Below, piece by piece: positions 37,418 through 49,646 of a stretch of DNA of 64,000 nt. Source of the DNA: Trema orientale. Taxonomy: Eukaryota > Streptophyta > Magnoliopsida > Rosales > Cannabaceae. The stretch spans positions 154,890 to 218,889 of the forward strand of contig JXTC01000279.1 in the NCBI GenBank assembly GCA_002914845.1, given 5' to 3'. Both the position numbers and the translations under genes were made by a program. The notes beneath the pieces were generated by a model, which saw only the letters and a list, made by a program, of their open reading frames with translations, had not been told where the DNA came from and searched no databases. The stretch's first letter is position 1, and each line of letters starts with the position of its first letter.

Positions 37418-37736
37418 ATTGAGAAATTTATTTTTTGATCCTTCGGTTTAATTCTTCTCGTTTTTATGCTTACACCTTTGAAATTGTTCTTTTTAGTAAT
37501 TTTTTAAAAAACATTTTTTTGTTAAATATTAAACAAATAAAAAGTACTAAACTGATATTTTTTTTTTCTCAAGTTTGAGGATCAATACCAACATCAGTTC
37601 TTGTATACTATGCCGTTAATTAGGTTTAACATAAATTATGTAATATGTGCTCCATGACTAAACGGTGGATAATTTTAAAAGCTAGGACCAAAACAAAAAA
37701 TTTTAAATTTAAAGACCAAATGAGGCTTTCTCAATA
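37418..37736. mobile_element. Short inverted-repeat element
   Basis: It begins ATTGAGAAATTTATTTTTTG and ends CAAATGAGGCTTTCTCAAT, which are imperfect inverted repeats (ATTGAGAAA/TTTCTCAAT exact). The inside is non-coding and A/T-rich, with an ACTAAACGG block. No target duplication was confirmed. Confidence 0.5.
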
Positions 37737-38072
37737 ATTCAGTAACCAAGTAATTACCCCCGCCACCCAAAAAAAAAAAGAAAAAATAGACGCATAAATA
37801 TGACAATGTCAAAAATCAATCAACTGATCAACACATTGCAAATGTGTGTCAATATATACAGAGAGATATTATTGATCAAACCATGTGAAAGTTACCATGC
37901 AAGTAAATAATGCAACTATCTGAACTATGGCCATATGGACGCATAGAGAGAGGGGGAAAAATAATTAACTTGCAGTAGTTACACTTACCGATGAAATAAA
38001 GTTTAATACTGCCATACTACTAGTCCTTCAATAAATAAATAAATAATAGTGCCATAGGACTCCAACCAACAG

Positions 38073-38080
38073 TATAAATA
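38073..38080 (+). promoter_or_regulatory. TATA box of the SABATH gene
   Basis: TATAAATA about 120 bp before the ATG at 38195, in the right place for a start of transcription near 38105. Confidence 0.55.
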
Positions 38081-38194
38081 TAAGTATCACAACTCAAGAG
38101 TAATAAGGAACATCAAGTATCGAGTTTTAGTTCAAAACTTCTTAAATAGATATATACATATCTAGAAATAGTAGAAGGAATATCTGCAGATAGA

Positions 38195-38361
38195 ATGGAG
38201 AGCAAGAGAAACTATGAAGTTGCTGATTCACATCCCATGAACGGTGGACAGGGGCCTTATAGCTACGTTCAAAACTCCAACTATCAGGTATATATATTTT
38301 AGTACTATTAGTACCATAGCTTACTTGTGTATGTAATCTATTTACACGAACAAACATATAC

Positions 38362-38393
<32 letters not shown>

Positions 38394-39895
38394 GATGCTG
38401 ATGATGATCTTTTTCTTCTCTGTTTTTATTAATTTATTTTTTTGGTAGAGGGGAGCAGTGGAAGCTTCCAAAGAAATGATTGAGGAAGCAATCATCAAGC
38501 ACTTTGACGTAAACAAAACTCTCAACTCTGCCTCTTTTTTGAACCAAATTTTCTTGGCGGATTTAGGCTGTTCCACTGGACCAAACACTTTCCTTGCAGT
38601 GCAAAACATACTTGAAGCAATACAACTCAAATACCAACTCGAAAAACGACGTCATCTAGATCACTCTGATGATCATCATGTTCACCAAATCCCAGTCACA
38701 TTCCAAGTTTTCTTCAATGACCACTTCTCAAACGACTTCAACACTCTATTCAGGTCCCTCCCTCCAACAAGAAAGTACTTGGCAGCTGGAGTTCCCGGCT
38801 CATTCCATGGCCGCCTATTCCCAAACTCGTCTCTTCACTTCGTCCACTGCTCGTATTCGCTTCACTGGCTCTCCAAAGTGCCCTCACAAGTTATGGACAG
38901 CACTTCTCCCGCATGGAACAAGGGGAGGATTCACTACACCAATGCAGGGAAGGAAGTTGTGAAGGCTTATTCAGATCAATACGCAGAGGATATGTTGTCG
39001 TTTTTGCATGCAAGAGCAGAGGAGCTTGTCGTTGGAGGCCTTATGGTGCTGCTTATACCTGCTGTGCCTGATATTCTTCTGCCTTCTGATACCACTAATG
39101 GCACGGAGAAGGACCTCCTAGGCTCATGCCTCGTGGACATGGCCAAGATGGTAAGCCAACCTTCTCTTGTTTCCTTTGGCCTTAGGGGTGTAACTAATTA
39201 GATGATAATGTATTAATACATATAATAAAATACATAGTTAATTAGATATAATTTTCTAACGTTCAGCCGTTTCCATATTTCATTTTTATGTCTCAAAATA
39301 TAAATCACAAAGAATATAAAATAATGGTAATGTAACAGAAAAATTTCTATCAAATGAGATGGAACTTTATTGTGAAGACAAGGGTGGCACTATCCGGTCG
39401 AGATAGACATAAGATCAAAGTACATAATAATATGTTATGAATGAAGATTTTGTCTCATTTTCATGTACGTAACACCATATTCAATCAAATGTCAATTTAA
39501 CTATAATGATTAATGACCAAATCGTCGGTCTATAATATTTTTGGTTTCAGGGATTAGTCAGTGAAGAGAGAGTGGACAGTTTCAATCTGCCAATGTATTA
39601 TTCATCTCCAAGTGAATTGAAGGCCATCATTGAAAGAAATGAGCATTTTAGCATTGAAAGAATGGAAAAGCTTAACAATCCCAAAAAGCATCTTTCGTTG
39701 CCAAACCTCCAAATGCGTGTGTACTACCTTAGAGCTGCATTGGAAGGACTTCTCCAAAAACATTTTGGCGCTGAGATTATGGATGAGCTCTTTAATCGCT
39801 TCTCCAAGAAAGTTGCTGAGTCTACCTTTTTCTTAAACCCCCAGAACCAAAAATCCATTGTCCTATTTGTCCTCCTTAAGCGCAACCCAAATTAG
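38195..39895 (+). CDS. SABATH-family carboxyl methyltransferase, 3 exons
   Basis: Exons 38195-38287, 38449-39150, 39551-39895, joined in frame to 379 residues plus TAG. The enzyme moves a methyl group from S-adenosylmethionine to a small-molecule carboxylate (in this family salicylate, jasmonate, gibberellins, farnesoic acid, others), in the cytosol. Visible: MNGGQGPYSYVQNSNYQ (15-31), whose final Gln is the conserved substrate-carboxylate Gln; SAM motif LADLGCSTGPNT (67-78); FNDHFSNDFNTL (about 120-131); PGSFHGRLFP (about 147-156); and SYSLHWLS with the conserved His170-Trp171 pair. The N-terminal form resembles the At5g37990/At5g38780 and farnesoic-acid-type subgroup more than classic salicylate methyltransferases, so the substrate is open. 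The first intron contains an (AT)n run (38355-38392). It looks intact. Confidence 0.93.
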
Positions 39896-40700
39896 TAGAC
39901 TCGTATTTCTTCTCTATTAATATATATAAAAAAGAAAATGAATAATAAATTGAAAAAGGGAAGAAGAAAAGTACAAGTCGTAAACAATCTAGTACCTCGC
40001 ATTGAGGAGGAGAAAGTTCCTATACAATGTGCCCCTTTTCATGTGAGTATTAGATTTATTATTGATAAAAATAATAAATATATTTAACTAAGTTCCGTAC
40101 GCTAATTGGTTTTCAGTTACATTTATGTGTACTGATTTATTTGGCTAGGTCTATGCGTGTCCCGTGAAAACAGTGCGTGATTTTTAGCATTTCTTTTTTC
40201 TCTTGTATAATTCTCAACGAGTCTAATCTAAATCTAAGTACTTTCCAAGTGAAATGATTTTCTAAGACACAACATATGTCGAAAATCTAAATACTTTCGA
40301 AGTGAAATTTGAATAGTGAATTGAGCTTCTAAGTCACAACATATGTCGATAATGCTAGGAGCAACGAAATAAAATCAGCGCGTAGTAAAAATAATGGGAG
40401 AAATTATTCCAGAATACATTAGATTCAGTATTATTCAATTTCATATGTATGTCCATATATGTCAAACTCAAGAAGCTATACAAAGAAAAATCCTCAAAAT
40501 GAGCCATGAACTTGACATGCAAATGCCATTATGCAACACAACCACGAATATTCTAAAGATGAATAGGCTGTACAATCTCAACTGACAGCAAAGTAACATC
40601 AAATTTATGATATGATCCCAAAGTGACAAATCAAACACCCTTACAAAACAAACAAATAATTTGAGATTTATTGCCCACTTTGGCTATTCTATAATTTCTA
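39896..40700. other. Convergent spacer between the SABATH and ALIX genes
   Basis: Probably holds the 3' UTRs of both genes, which point at each other. The near-repeat AAGTCACAACATATGTCGA occurs at about 40262 and 40330. No further gene was seen. Confidence 0.5.
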
Positions 40701-43700
40701 TCATTGTTGCTGATAGTAGCCACCTTGGCGAGGGGGAGGGGGATGGTATGGAGATGGAATGGTGTAAGGAGGCCGAGGCATAGAACCAGATTGCTGCGCA
40801 TGGGCATTGTAGTATGGACCCCGCCACCCCGGGTATGCAGGCTGGCCGTATTCATGGCTTGGAGGAGGCTGCTGTTGGACCTGCGGAGGGGGGTATGGAG
40901 CCCCAGAGGGAGGTGGTACATGGTAAGGGGGCGGAGGCTGTTGCGATGAGCTATAGGGAGGGGTTGGGTGAGTATATCCAGTCATGGCTGGCTGCTCAGG
41001 AGGCTGGTAATATGGTGTTTGGGGACGCGGGTCGATCTGCAGTTGTGAACTCGATCTTTGATTTTGATGGCCCACTGAAGGATAGCTGTTGTTGTATGGA
41101 CCTGTGGGTTTAGAGTCCTGAAAGGAGAGACCTGCCATTTGCCTCTGAACATCTTCAATCATTTCCCGGCACTGGATGTTTCTAGTCATTACGAAATCAC
41201 TGCACTGCTGCTTCACATTCGTTATTGCGTCCTGTTTTATTGCAAGAGTTTATTTATCAAATAGATCCTCGGTGAATTGCAAATCGCATTTAAAATTCAC
41301 AAGTTTTCTCATGCATTGATGGAATTAGTCATTTCTGGATACGATTAGAACATAAAAATTCAACTTTAAAAGTTGATGTGTAAAACAAAACATAAATTTC
41401 AGTGAAAAATTACCAAATTATTTACCTGAAGAGTAACGTAAAACTTCAACCCCTCGTTAATGTTGTCCTTAATTTCTCGGAATTTTGCAATGGCAGCTTG
41501 AATTTGCTTGTAACATTTCTCACGAGATGCTGCAATAATTAAGAGGTATATGTATACATGAACAAGAGAAGAATATACTTGGTTGAATTAACAGTTACAA
41601 AGAAAGCAGCAAAGAATATAGTCCTACAGAGTAAGGAAGGTATGGACCTCCCAATACAAATATTCAAATCAACCCATTAAAGGAAGGTATAAGTTTCACC
41701 AAGAGAATAGGAACTTGAGAGACTAAAGTGGCAGCAGATGACCAGTAATTCATAAACATGGAAGAAAAACAGATGGACCATCTGCTAAGTCAAGTGGCAT
41801 GAACTAGTTTAGTTGGTGGTAATACTAGAGTATTTATATAAACATGGAAGGCATGCCAAAATCAAGACCAAATACAAAATTAGGTTAAATATTAAAAGAA
41901 GATCATTGCTTAGCAAAGCACAAACTACAAACAGCTTACCTTTGTAATCTTCAAGATTAAAGATGGCAGAGAAGTCCTCATTTTGGGCCTGAGCAATGAC
42001 AAGTAATGATTAATAGACACACGGCATTTTAATTCCACTCTGTGTATTAATTATATGGCTAAGTGTTAATTATCAACTAAACACAAATACACGAGTAAAT
42101 ATCTAAAAAGTGATTCAAGTTATCAGACGTGAAAGCAAATTCTCGCCACTTCAAAAGAATTGGCTCCCACTTGTCTTATGAGGAAAGTATTTTTCCTTTC
42201 ATCTCTGCTTTTTACTGTTTTCCAAAAATTTTCCGTAACATGAAATATGTCCAGCAAAAAACAACCCATTGATTTTTGGAGGGGAAGATCATGTCGAGCA
42301 TCAACAACCCTATTGAAATATTCCATTCACCAATTTTCTGTCCTGTGTTTTGCCATTGTTATTCCTATGTAATGCACATTTACTACTACTTTCTTTACTA
42401 TAGCAACATAGTATCACCCTATTTACATAACTAATTATTGCTGCTTCTGGGGAAAAAATGAGCAAACAAAAAAAATGCAAAAAGGAAAAAAAAAAAAAAA
42501 ATCTTTCTAAGATACTGCCACAGTTGAATGCAAAAGAGGAAACTTTAGTTTAGAATTTCACCATCTAAATTCAACAGGCATGGTTCATAGTGAATGGTTC
42601 ACAGTGAAACAATACCGTCCGCATATAATATCACAAAAGATGAAAATAAAATAATATAAATAAAGAAGGGTAAACTATGGTTTAACGTGGGGAAAAGACC
42701 TGGATTTGCAGTAACAATTGTTCTTGTGCATCGATATTCTGGGCAATTTCTTCACATATATGATCATACTTTGATATCTCCTTCCTGAAAAGGTCCTCAT
42801 GGGAGCCAGTTGATATCATCAACTTTGGTAATATATCATCCTGAAGCCATATAGGAAAAAACAATAAGTCCATAAAAACATACATCCTGAAGTAGCAGAA
42901 CAATACCACTAATTAGTAGAATAGCAAAATCAATACCACTAATTCCAACCACTACAGCAGCCTATTATACAGAGAGCGAATAATCAAAAGATTCAGCATT
43001 GAACTTTGACATACAACGATACAAAAGCCATGACCAAAAAACTAGCGCACCTTCCTTTTCATATCTTTAAGCATGTCTTCAAGACCAGCCCGTTCAGCAC
43101 CAAGTATTTCTAACTGCCTCTGCATGATGAAATGTGGGAAAAAAGACATAAATCCAACGCAAGAATATACGTACTTCAGTATTAAATAGTTTTCTCAAAA
43201 ACATTATTTGCTGGGTAGATTTTTGAAAATCTCCGTCCATTGTATGTCATCAACTCATCATTGTTTTGTTTAAAGAATTTTTCACTTCCCTATCTGTTAT
43301 TTGCCAATGTATGAAAAACTTACTAGCTTAGTACTCAGAAACTCAGGTTTGGCAGAGTTCAGAAAAACATTTAGGAATAATACATGGCATTCACAAAAAA
43401 ATTCAGGACTCAAATGACATTTACAAAGGTTTATAGCTAAAAAAGGTTACCAAGCTCTGCTTCAGTGCCCCCAGAATAGCATCTTCATTAGCATCCAAAG
43501 ACATTATTGGCCTGGCTAGAGTTGGGAGTGCAGATTCAATCTGATAAGAGGAAAAAGCAAGTTCAGTTAATTACAGACATATAGAACCATGGGGAGTCCA
43601 TTAAAAGAGGAAGAGGTAGCAAGCAATTCCTTCAAAAATGAAAAAATAATAATAATAACTTTACTCCAAATTGCTATACAATTTTCACCAAACTCTAGCA

Positions 43701-46199
43701 TTATACAAATTATCAAATCACAGAAAGCTACAGATACACAGAAGCCCACCATTTATAATCAAAACTTGATGCCTCCCAAAAGGCCTAATAAGAAATTCAA
43801 AAACATACCGGACGACGATCAAGAATAGACATTAGAGCTGCATGCTCCCTCACTGAACGCTCAATCCGACCATCACTATCTGTAGCTTGTTTCAGATTAG
43901 CCGCAAACCTATTTAACCTATCCTGCAAATTCTTTGTAAGAGTGCTGGACTGAGGCCTAGTCCACCGTGTTCCAAATTGGCTTCTAAACTGAGCATCTTC
44001 TCTTGCCTCTTTCTGCAAGAGTTCCTCAACCTGAACCAGCATTTCCTGATTCACCCGTCTCAAATCTTTAAGCTGTTGTAACTCACCTTCCAAACCCGCT
44101 GGACCCCCACAAATCTGCACTGCCTCCACATCTTCCTTCAAATCTGTAGGAAGAGTGAAATTTCCTTCCAAAGCAAGAATGGATTCTGGTAGGTCCATTT
44201 CCTTGAGCCTTACCCGGGTTAGCTCACTAGCTTGTTGTAACTTTTCTGCCTGTGTTCTAATGATGTCATCAACCATTTCAGTGTACCTGGAAAGAGCTTT
44301 TGCACTATTGTCTGGAACTAGACTAGCAAACATCTTTTCCTTGCTTGCGTCCAACACTTCATTCATTGCCATTGGCTTCACCATGGAAAATGCTGGGAGA
44401 GGGGGTATGGAACCAGGGGAAGGGACCCTCATAAGGTAAACTCTGTCATTCTCCTTTACGGCCCTCTCCAGGTTGCGATTGAGACTGGCCTCCAACTTGG
44501 TAATTGCATCCACAAGCTGTGAAGGAGCCCCTTTTGAAGATTTCTTGGCTTCAGATAGTGCAGCAATCCCGCTCTTCAGCCGTGCAATTTCCTCTGCAAT
44601 CTCTTCTTTCTCATGCAACTCCAGACTACACCTATAGCAGGCTTCAGAAAAAAACAGAGCTGCCTTTAGCTGCACGTGAGCTATCCAGCCCCTATCAAAA
44701 TGCTGGTTCAGAGGTGCAGCATTCAGCGCCGCTAAAGCCTCCTCATAATACAATCCTACCTGTAATGACATGTCAAAATAGTATGAAACAAAAAGAAAAT
44801 ACAATATTGATATGCATATAACAAACAAGCTCATCAAAGCGGGAAACAAAGACAATATGCCATTAAAATGCAGTTACATTCCTGAAAAGACGTGTTCCCA
44901 CTAAATAAGGAAACAAATATTTCATAATAGTCCAAGATCCAAATTACCAAGATAAACTCAGCGTTCATAATTTATACATGAAAGACTAGTGTAATAGAAG
45001 CACTTCGTCAGTACTTAAACGTGCCAATTCAAATCAGCAAATAACACATACAAAAACGTCACACAATCCAATCGCTGATATCTAGTCGAGAAGAACTCTA
45101 ACCAAACACTTACAACAAAAGAACATAACTTTAACTTGATCAATCAAATGTCAAAATAGTTTGAGACAAAAACCAGTGGGACTTAAAACCTTAACACGGA
45201 CAAGCTGATATTGATAAATAAGCTCATCAAAGGAGGACCCCAAGCTATCTGTTCGATAGCTAATAGTGGATGCAGAAAGATCCACAAAAGACAAGTTACA
45301 AATCCAACATTTCATCATTGTCAAAGCTCCAAATCACCAAGACTAACACAGAATTCACTCAAAAATACTAATGTAGTTTAAGAACTTCATCACAACCAAA
45401 ATGCAGCAATTCAATTCAACGAATAACAAGTCGAATCCGAAATTCACTAATCGCAAAAATGCTAATCAATCAAAATGAATGAAACAGTTCAAAACCCTCT
45501 TCTTTTTACCTGCCTAGAGATCTTAGCACAGACTCCCGGGGTGCTCCCTTTCGCAATGGTGTTCTCAAACACGCACTCCTGCGCCTGCGCCAGCATCAAC
45601 CTCTCCAACATCCCGGCGCACTCCACCGACAAGTCCACCGTAGTGGAGCTCCCGATCGAGGCCTTGGCGGCTTCATTATCCCTCAAGAAACCGAACGCCC
45701 CGGCCGCCGCGATGAACGCGTGCGACGCCTGCCTGCGGCCCTCGACGGTGGACCGATCGTACGACAGCCCAATCTGGCTGTACACGGCGCCCAGATTGAA
45801 CAACACGGCGGCCTTCTCGAGATGAATGTTCTGCTGCGAAGCCTTGTGCTTGCTCTTGAAGGTGTCGTGCCAGACGAAGGTGATGGAGTTGACGTGATCC
45901 TTGTCCGGCGAGATTGGGAAGCGGGTCTCGACGAGGCAGAGGGCTTTATAGTAATTTTGGAGGAGGTCGCGGCGGGCGGTGAGGGAGGAAGGGTCGGATT
46001 GGCGCTCGAGGTCGGAGCGGAAGTCCTTTAGGGTTTGGAGATCGTCCTCGAGGTTCTGGGCCTCGCGCTCGGAGTAGTTGAAGGCGATGTAGTTGCGGAG
46101 AGGGCGGTAGAGGTCGATTTGAGTGGTCTTCTTCTCGTAGAGAGCGAGCATGACGTTGGTGGTGGCCGCCGACGACGACGGTGTCGACGGAGCTGCCAT
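40701..46199 (-). CDS. ALIX: ALIX/BRO1 homologue (ESCRT-associated), 8 exons
   Basis: Exons (minus strand): 46199-45510, 44759-43809, 43540-43451, 43119-43051, 42840-42700, 41988-41940, 41529-41426, 41231-40701. They join in frame to 874 residues plus TGA, close to the Arabidopsis protein. ALIX is a cytosolic/endosomal adaptor that binds ESCRT proteins (VPS23, SNF7) and ubiquitinated cargo for sorting to multivesicular bodies and vacuole. The BRO1 domain covers about residues 8-390 (NVMLALYEKKT at its start, YNLGAVYSQIG-like FNLGAVYSQIG, then RVYLMRVPSPGSIPPLP near 341-352). The V domain, mostly helical and coiled coil, runs from about 370 to 730. The tail from about 735 is Pro/Tyr/Gln-rich (PPSGAPYPPPQ, GGYYQQQ) for partner binding. 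The first exon is GC-rich, the rest AT-rich. It converges on the SABATH gene; its promoter faces 46.2 kb. It looks intact. Confidence 0.95.
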
Positions 46200-47419
46200 T
46201 TTTGGATTGGATTTGAGCTTGAAAGAATTAAGAAGAAGAAGAAGAAAAAGAGGACTGAGACTAAGATTTCGATGAAAATTAGAGAATTTTGTTAATAAAT
46301 ATATAAAAAAATATAATAATAATGAAGAAATGAAATTAATAATTGACCGGGTCTCTGTTTCCTGGAAGGGCTTTAATTTTCTTCTTCACAAAGGAAACTG
46401 ATTATATTATTTGGGTAAATATCGAATGAATAGTTTTTATTATCATTATTATTGTTATTAACTATTAAGTACTTCTTTTCAAAAAAAAAAAAAAAAAACT
46501 ATTAAGTACTTGCCCAAAGCTCCTCTCGCAAAATAATAATAATAATAATAATAATATAATAAAATGAAATAAAATACACTTTCCCAAGGTTGGAGACATT
46601 TTATTTTTTTTTATAAGTAATACATGAACACCATTTTTGCCAGAATTGAATAGAAAAATATCCACTTAAAATTTGCTGTAACTTATGTAGTTTCAGCGCA
46701 TAAAAATAACTGATTTTAAGTGGAGATATATATTTTTTAAATAAAGGGTACCTTACATTTAACTCTTTGCAAAATATTATATATAGCGGTTGTTTTGTAA
46801 AAAAAAATAAAATTATAGTTTCACACCCGTTCGTTTAATGGTCTTATAGTTTTTGACCTCAGTTTCTTTTTTTTTTTTTTTTGGGAGGATGGGATGGGGG
46901 GATTTTGACTTAAGTATTAAAAGAAAGATAATGCTAGGTAACCTAGTAAAATAGTTCGGATGTCTTGCATTATCCAAATCATATGCTATTTCTCTTTCTT
47001 AAAATGAAATGAATGGGGGAAAATAAAAATTACTGTATACTGTACTAGTTGGGTGAATTCTCAACAAAGCCAACATTTAGTTAGTACTTACTTACCTTTA
47101 TTTTTCCTTTTTCAAAAACTGTTTTTAGTTGCATTTTTTTAATTTTTTTTTCACTCTTGACTACTATCGTCACCAAACTACCAATACAAAAATCTCATAT
47201 TATTCTCCCCAGAAAAATTTAACATTATTTCAGTTTTGGCCTCTCATATTAAATAAATAAATAAAAAGATACGCTTGACAAAACCTAAACGACATAATGT
47301 ATATTTTTATAAAAATGACGCGTGGTTCAAACAAAACGACATGTCGTTTGACATTTCTGCTGAAGCCAGAGCCGTGTGAGGAAGGACGAATGCCGCGTGG
47401 GTAAGCGCGTGTCCATGGC
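46200..47419. other. Divergent spacer between ALIX and the next gene
   Basis: Likely contains the promoter and 5' UTR of ALIX (from 46200) and of the gene at 48.6 kb. It has (AAT)n at about 46530-46556, long A/T tracts (46480-46497, 46868-46882), and an inverted pair (TTAAGTAC) around 46445-46510. No gene was identified. Confidence 0.5.
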
Positions 47420-47544
47420 ATTTATAAATGGAGGCTGAATGAACAGCCAAGAAGTCAAGGCGTATTGGCTTAAGAGTCAAGACCTGGTTTCCTCCTCCGT
47501 CACCGTGAGCCCGCCCAAGACGTCTCCTTGATCTGTTCTTCCTG

Positions 47545-47577
<33 letters not shown>

Positions 47578-48641
47578 GGTACGTTTTCATGGCTACTTTA
47601 GGGTTTTCTTTCCTTTAGCTTTAATGATCGAAGTTTGATTTTGTAATTTACTTTCTTGATCCTGGGGATTTTTTTTTATTTTTATTTTTTTGGGATTTTG
47701 TTTATGCGAAAGAATACTTTTTAATTAGCCGTTTTTGTTTCTAGGGTTTATGTTTGGTTTTCTAGCCAGCAAATAGGGCTAAAGCTTCTTTTTCTTTTTG
47801 GTTCAATTTTGGGTTTATGAGTTTTAGGATTAGAAAGCATGGAATTTGATATCTGAAAACTTTCTGTTTAAATGTTATGATTTTTTGAGTTGAAAACAGT
47901 TGAAAAATTGCTAATATGATGGGTTATGAGTGGTTTCTGTTTCTTTGATTCGGGGTTAGGAGTGTTAGGATTAGAAAGCATGGAATTTTATGTCTGAAAA
48001 TGTGTTTAGATGTTTGATTTTTGAGTTGAAGATAGAGAAGAAAACTTGCTAATCATGGTTTATGAGCATTTTTTTTTTCAAGAATTTTTGAGTTTAGGAT
48101 TAGAAACAATGGAATTTGATGTCTGAAAGGCAATCTGTTATTGTTCGTTCTTTTTTTGGCATAGATTTCTGTTGTGGAGTGTAGAGAAATAGACTTTGGG
48201 GCTGTTGAGGCCGGTCTTTCGGATTCGGGGCTCATACTTTTTAGCGAATAAGGTAAGAGACGAAGCAAATTTTTGAAGAAACTTTTGTTACAACAAAATT
48301 CTTAAGTACATACTTTCTCACACTGACAACAGCTTTACAAAATTTTATTCTCTCTCTCAGTTTTATCAATTCTATATGTCTTAAGGCATATTATTGCTTT
48401 CGGATCATTACATATGGGATTCTCATGTTCATTACATGAAGTGGTCGATAATTAACACCATTTGTTTAGCCTAAAGATACTAAAGATTCGAATATTGATT
48501 TTCTTTTCTGACATTATGATCCTTACTATCAAATTTTGATTCTTTGACGAAAGAGCTAACATTGTTTTTTCTCTTTTGTGAGATGCACTTCCGGTCATCA
48601 TCGAACCAAAATGCAGATATTCTGTTGGTTTTTATATTTAA
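47420..48641 (+). promoter_or_regulatory. Leader exons and introns of the 48.6-kb gene
   Basis: A (CT)n tract (47545-47570) ends at a donor (CTCTG then GTACGT, 47579). A second possible leader exon is 48165-48252 (acceptor GCATAG, donor GTAAGAG). A third starts after ATGCAG at 48617 and includes the ATG at 48642. The intron between the first two holds diverged repeats of GGATTAGAAAGCATGGAATT near 47827, 47969 and 48097. Confidence 0.45.
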
Positions 48642-49646
48642 ATGGACACCAAGAAATTCATCCAACTGGTTGAGGAAAAGAAGAAGAGAGCTTTGGAGAA
48701 GAAGGAAGCCCCTTTGAAATGGGAACAGAAGCTAGAAGCTGCTGCAAAGGCAAAGGCTGATGCTGAAGCCAAGGAGAGGAAAGCAAAGGCTTCAAAGCAT
48801 AAAAGAAGATCTGTATCGAAGTCTGATACTGATACTGACAGTGATTCTGATGTTAGTGACAGGGTAAGGAAGTCCAGCAAAAGGAGCCATCACAAGAAGC
48901 ATAGGAAGCATGCCCACTCTGACTCAGGTGACAATGAGAGGAGGAAAGAGAAGAAGTCTAAGAGAAAGCCAAGGAGACAATCCCTGAGCCTTAATGATGA
49001 TAGCAGTGAGGAATATGTGTATGATTCTGAAGAAGATAGGAAAAGGAAGAAGCGTAGCCACAGAAAGCATAGGCATCATGATTCAAGATCAGATTCTACT
49101 TCTGATTCTTCAAATGGTGACAGTGATGAAGCGATTAGGAGGAGAAGTCACAGTAAGCGCCACAGACATCATCACCGATCAGAATTTGGGGCTTCTGATT
49201 TTTCTAGTGAGGAAAATGGCAGACTGCGAAGGAGAAGGCACACGAAGCATCATAAACGCCATCGGAGATCAGAATCTGGTTCTTCAGATTCTTGGAGTTA
49301 CGAGGATGATGCAGCAAGTGAGAAAAGACATCATAAACATCATCGACGGTCACACAGTCTTGACTTGAGCGGATATGACTCTGATACTCAGACACACAAC
49401 CGGAGGAGTCGATCTCTAGGCAAGTCATCGGATGATGACCATGAACAAGCAGGTAAGCAATCAAAGCACAGGAGATGTGGACATCATCACAACCATCATC
49501 ACAAGCACGGGCACCATGCATCTGATGAGGAGAAAAACCTGTCTCTTCAGCATCTGACAGAACCAAATGGAAAGACCATTGAGGAGGAAGACAGAAACGC
49601 AACTGATAACACCACTAATAACAATGTCCATGATGGTCACGTTTGA
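48642..49646 (+). CDS. Lys/Arg/Ser/His-rich nuclear-type protein, function unknown
   Basis: Single coding exon of 334 residues. Residues 1-50 form a charged helix (MDTKKFIQLVEEKKKRALEK, then APLKWEQKLEAAAKAKADAE), a motif conserved among plant proteins usually annotated as uncharacterised or FAM133-like. The rest is disordered: repeats of KRRS, KHRKH, RSESGSSDS and SSEE, alternating basic and acidic/phosphorylatable Ser patches. Histidine runs (HHHNHHHKHGHH, about 284-295) are reported in other proteins as nuclear-speckle targeting signals. I infer a nuclear, RNA-processing-linked role; no catalytic motif is seen. The start has an in-frame conserved N-terminus, so it is secure. It converges on the oxidoreductase gene at 50.7 kb. 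Confidence 0.8.
   Translation: MDTKKFIQLVEEKKKRALEKKEAPLKWEQKLEAAAKAKADAEAKERKAKASKHKRRSVSKSDTDTDSDSDVSDRVRKSSKRSHHKKHRKHAHSDSGDNERRKEKKSKRKPRRQSLSLNDDSSEEYVYDSEEDRKRKKRSHRKHRHHDSRSDSTSDSSNGDSDEAIRRRSHSKRHRHHHRSEFGASDFSSEENGRLRRRRHTKHHKRHRRSESGSSDSWSYEDDAASEKRHHKHHRRSHSLDLSGYDSDTQTHNRRSRSLGKSSDDDHEQAGKQSKHRRCGHHHNHHHKHGHHASDEEKNLSLQHLTEPNGKTIEEEDRNATDNTTNNNVHDGHV

Noticed and set aside
38142-38630. 162-codon minus-strand frame over the SABATH start
   Set aside because: Contains poly-Ile/Tyr from the AT microsatellite and overlaps two confirmed exons; no domain.
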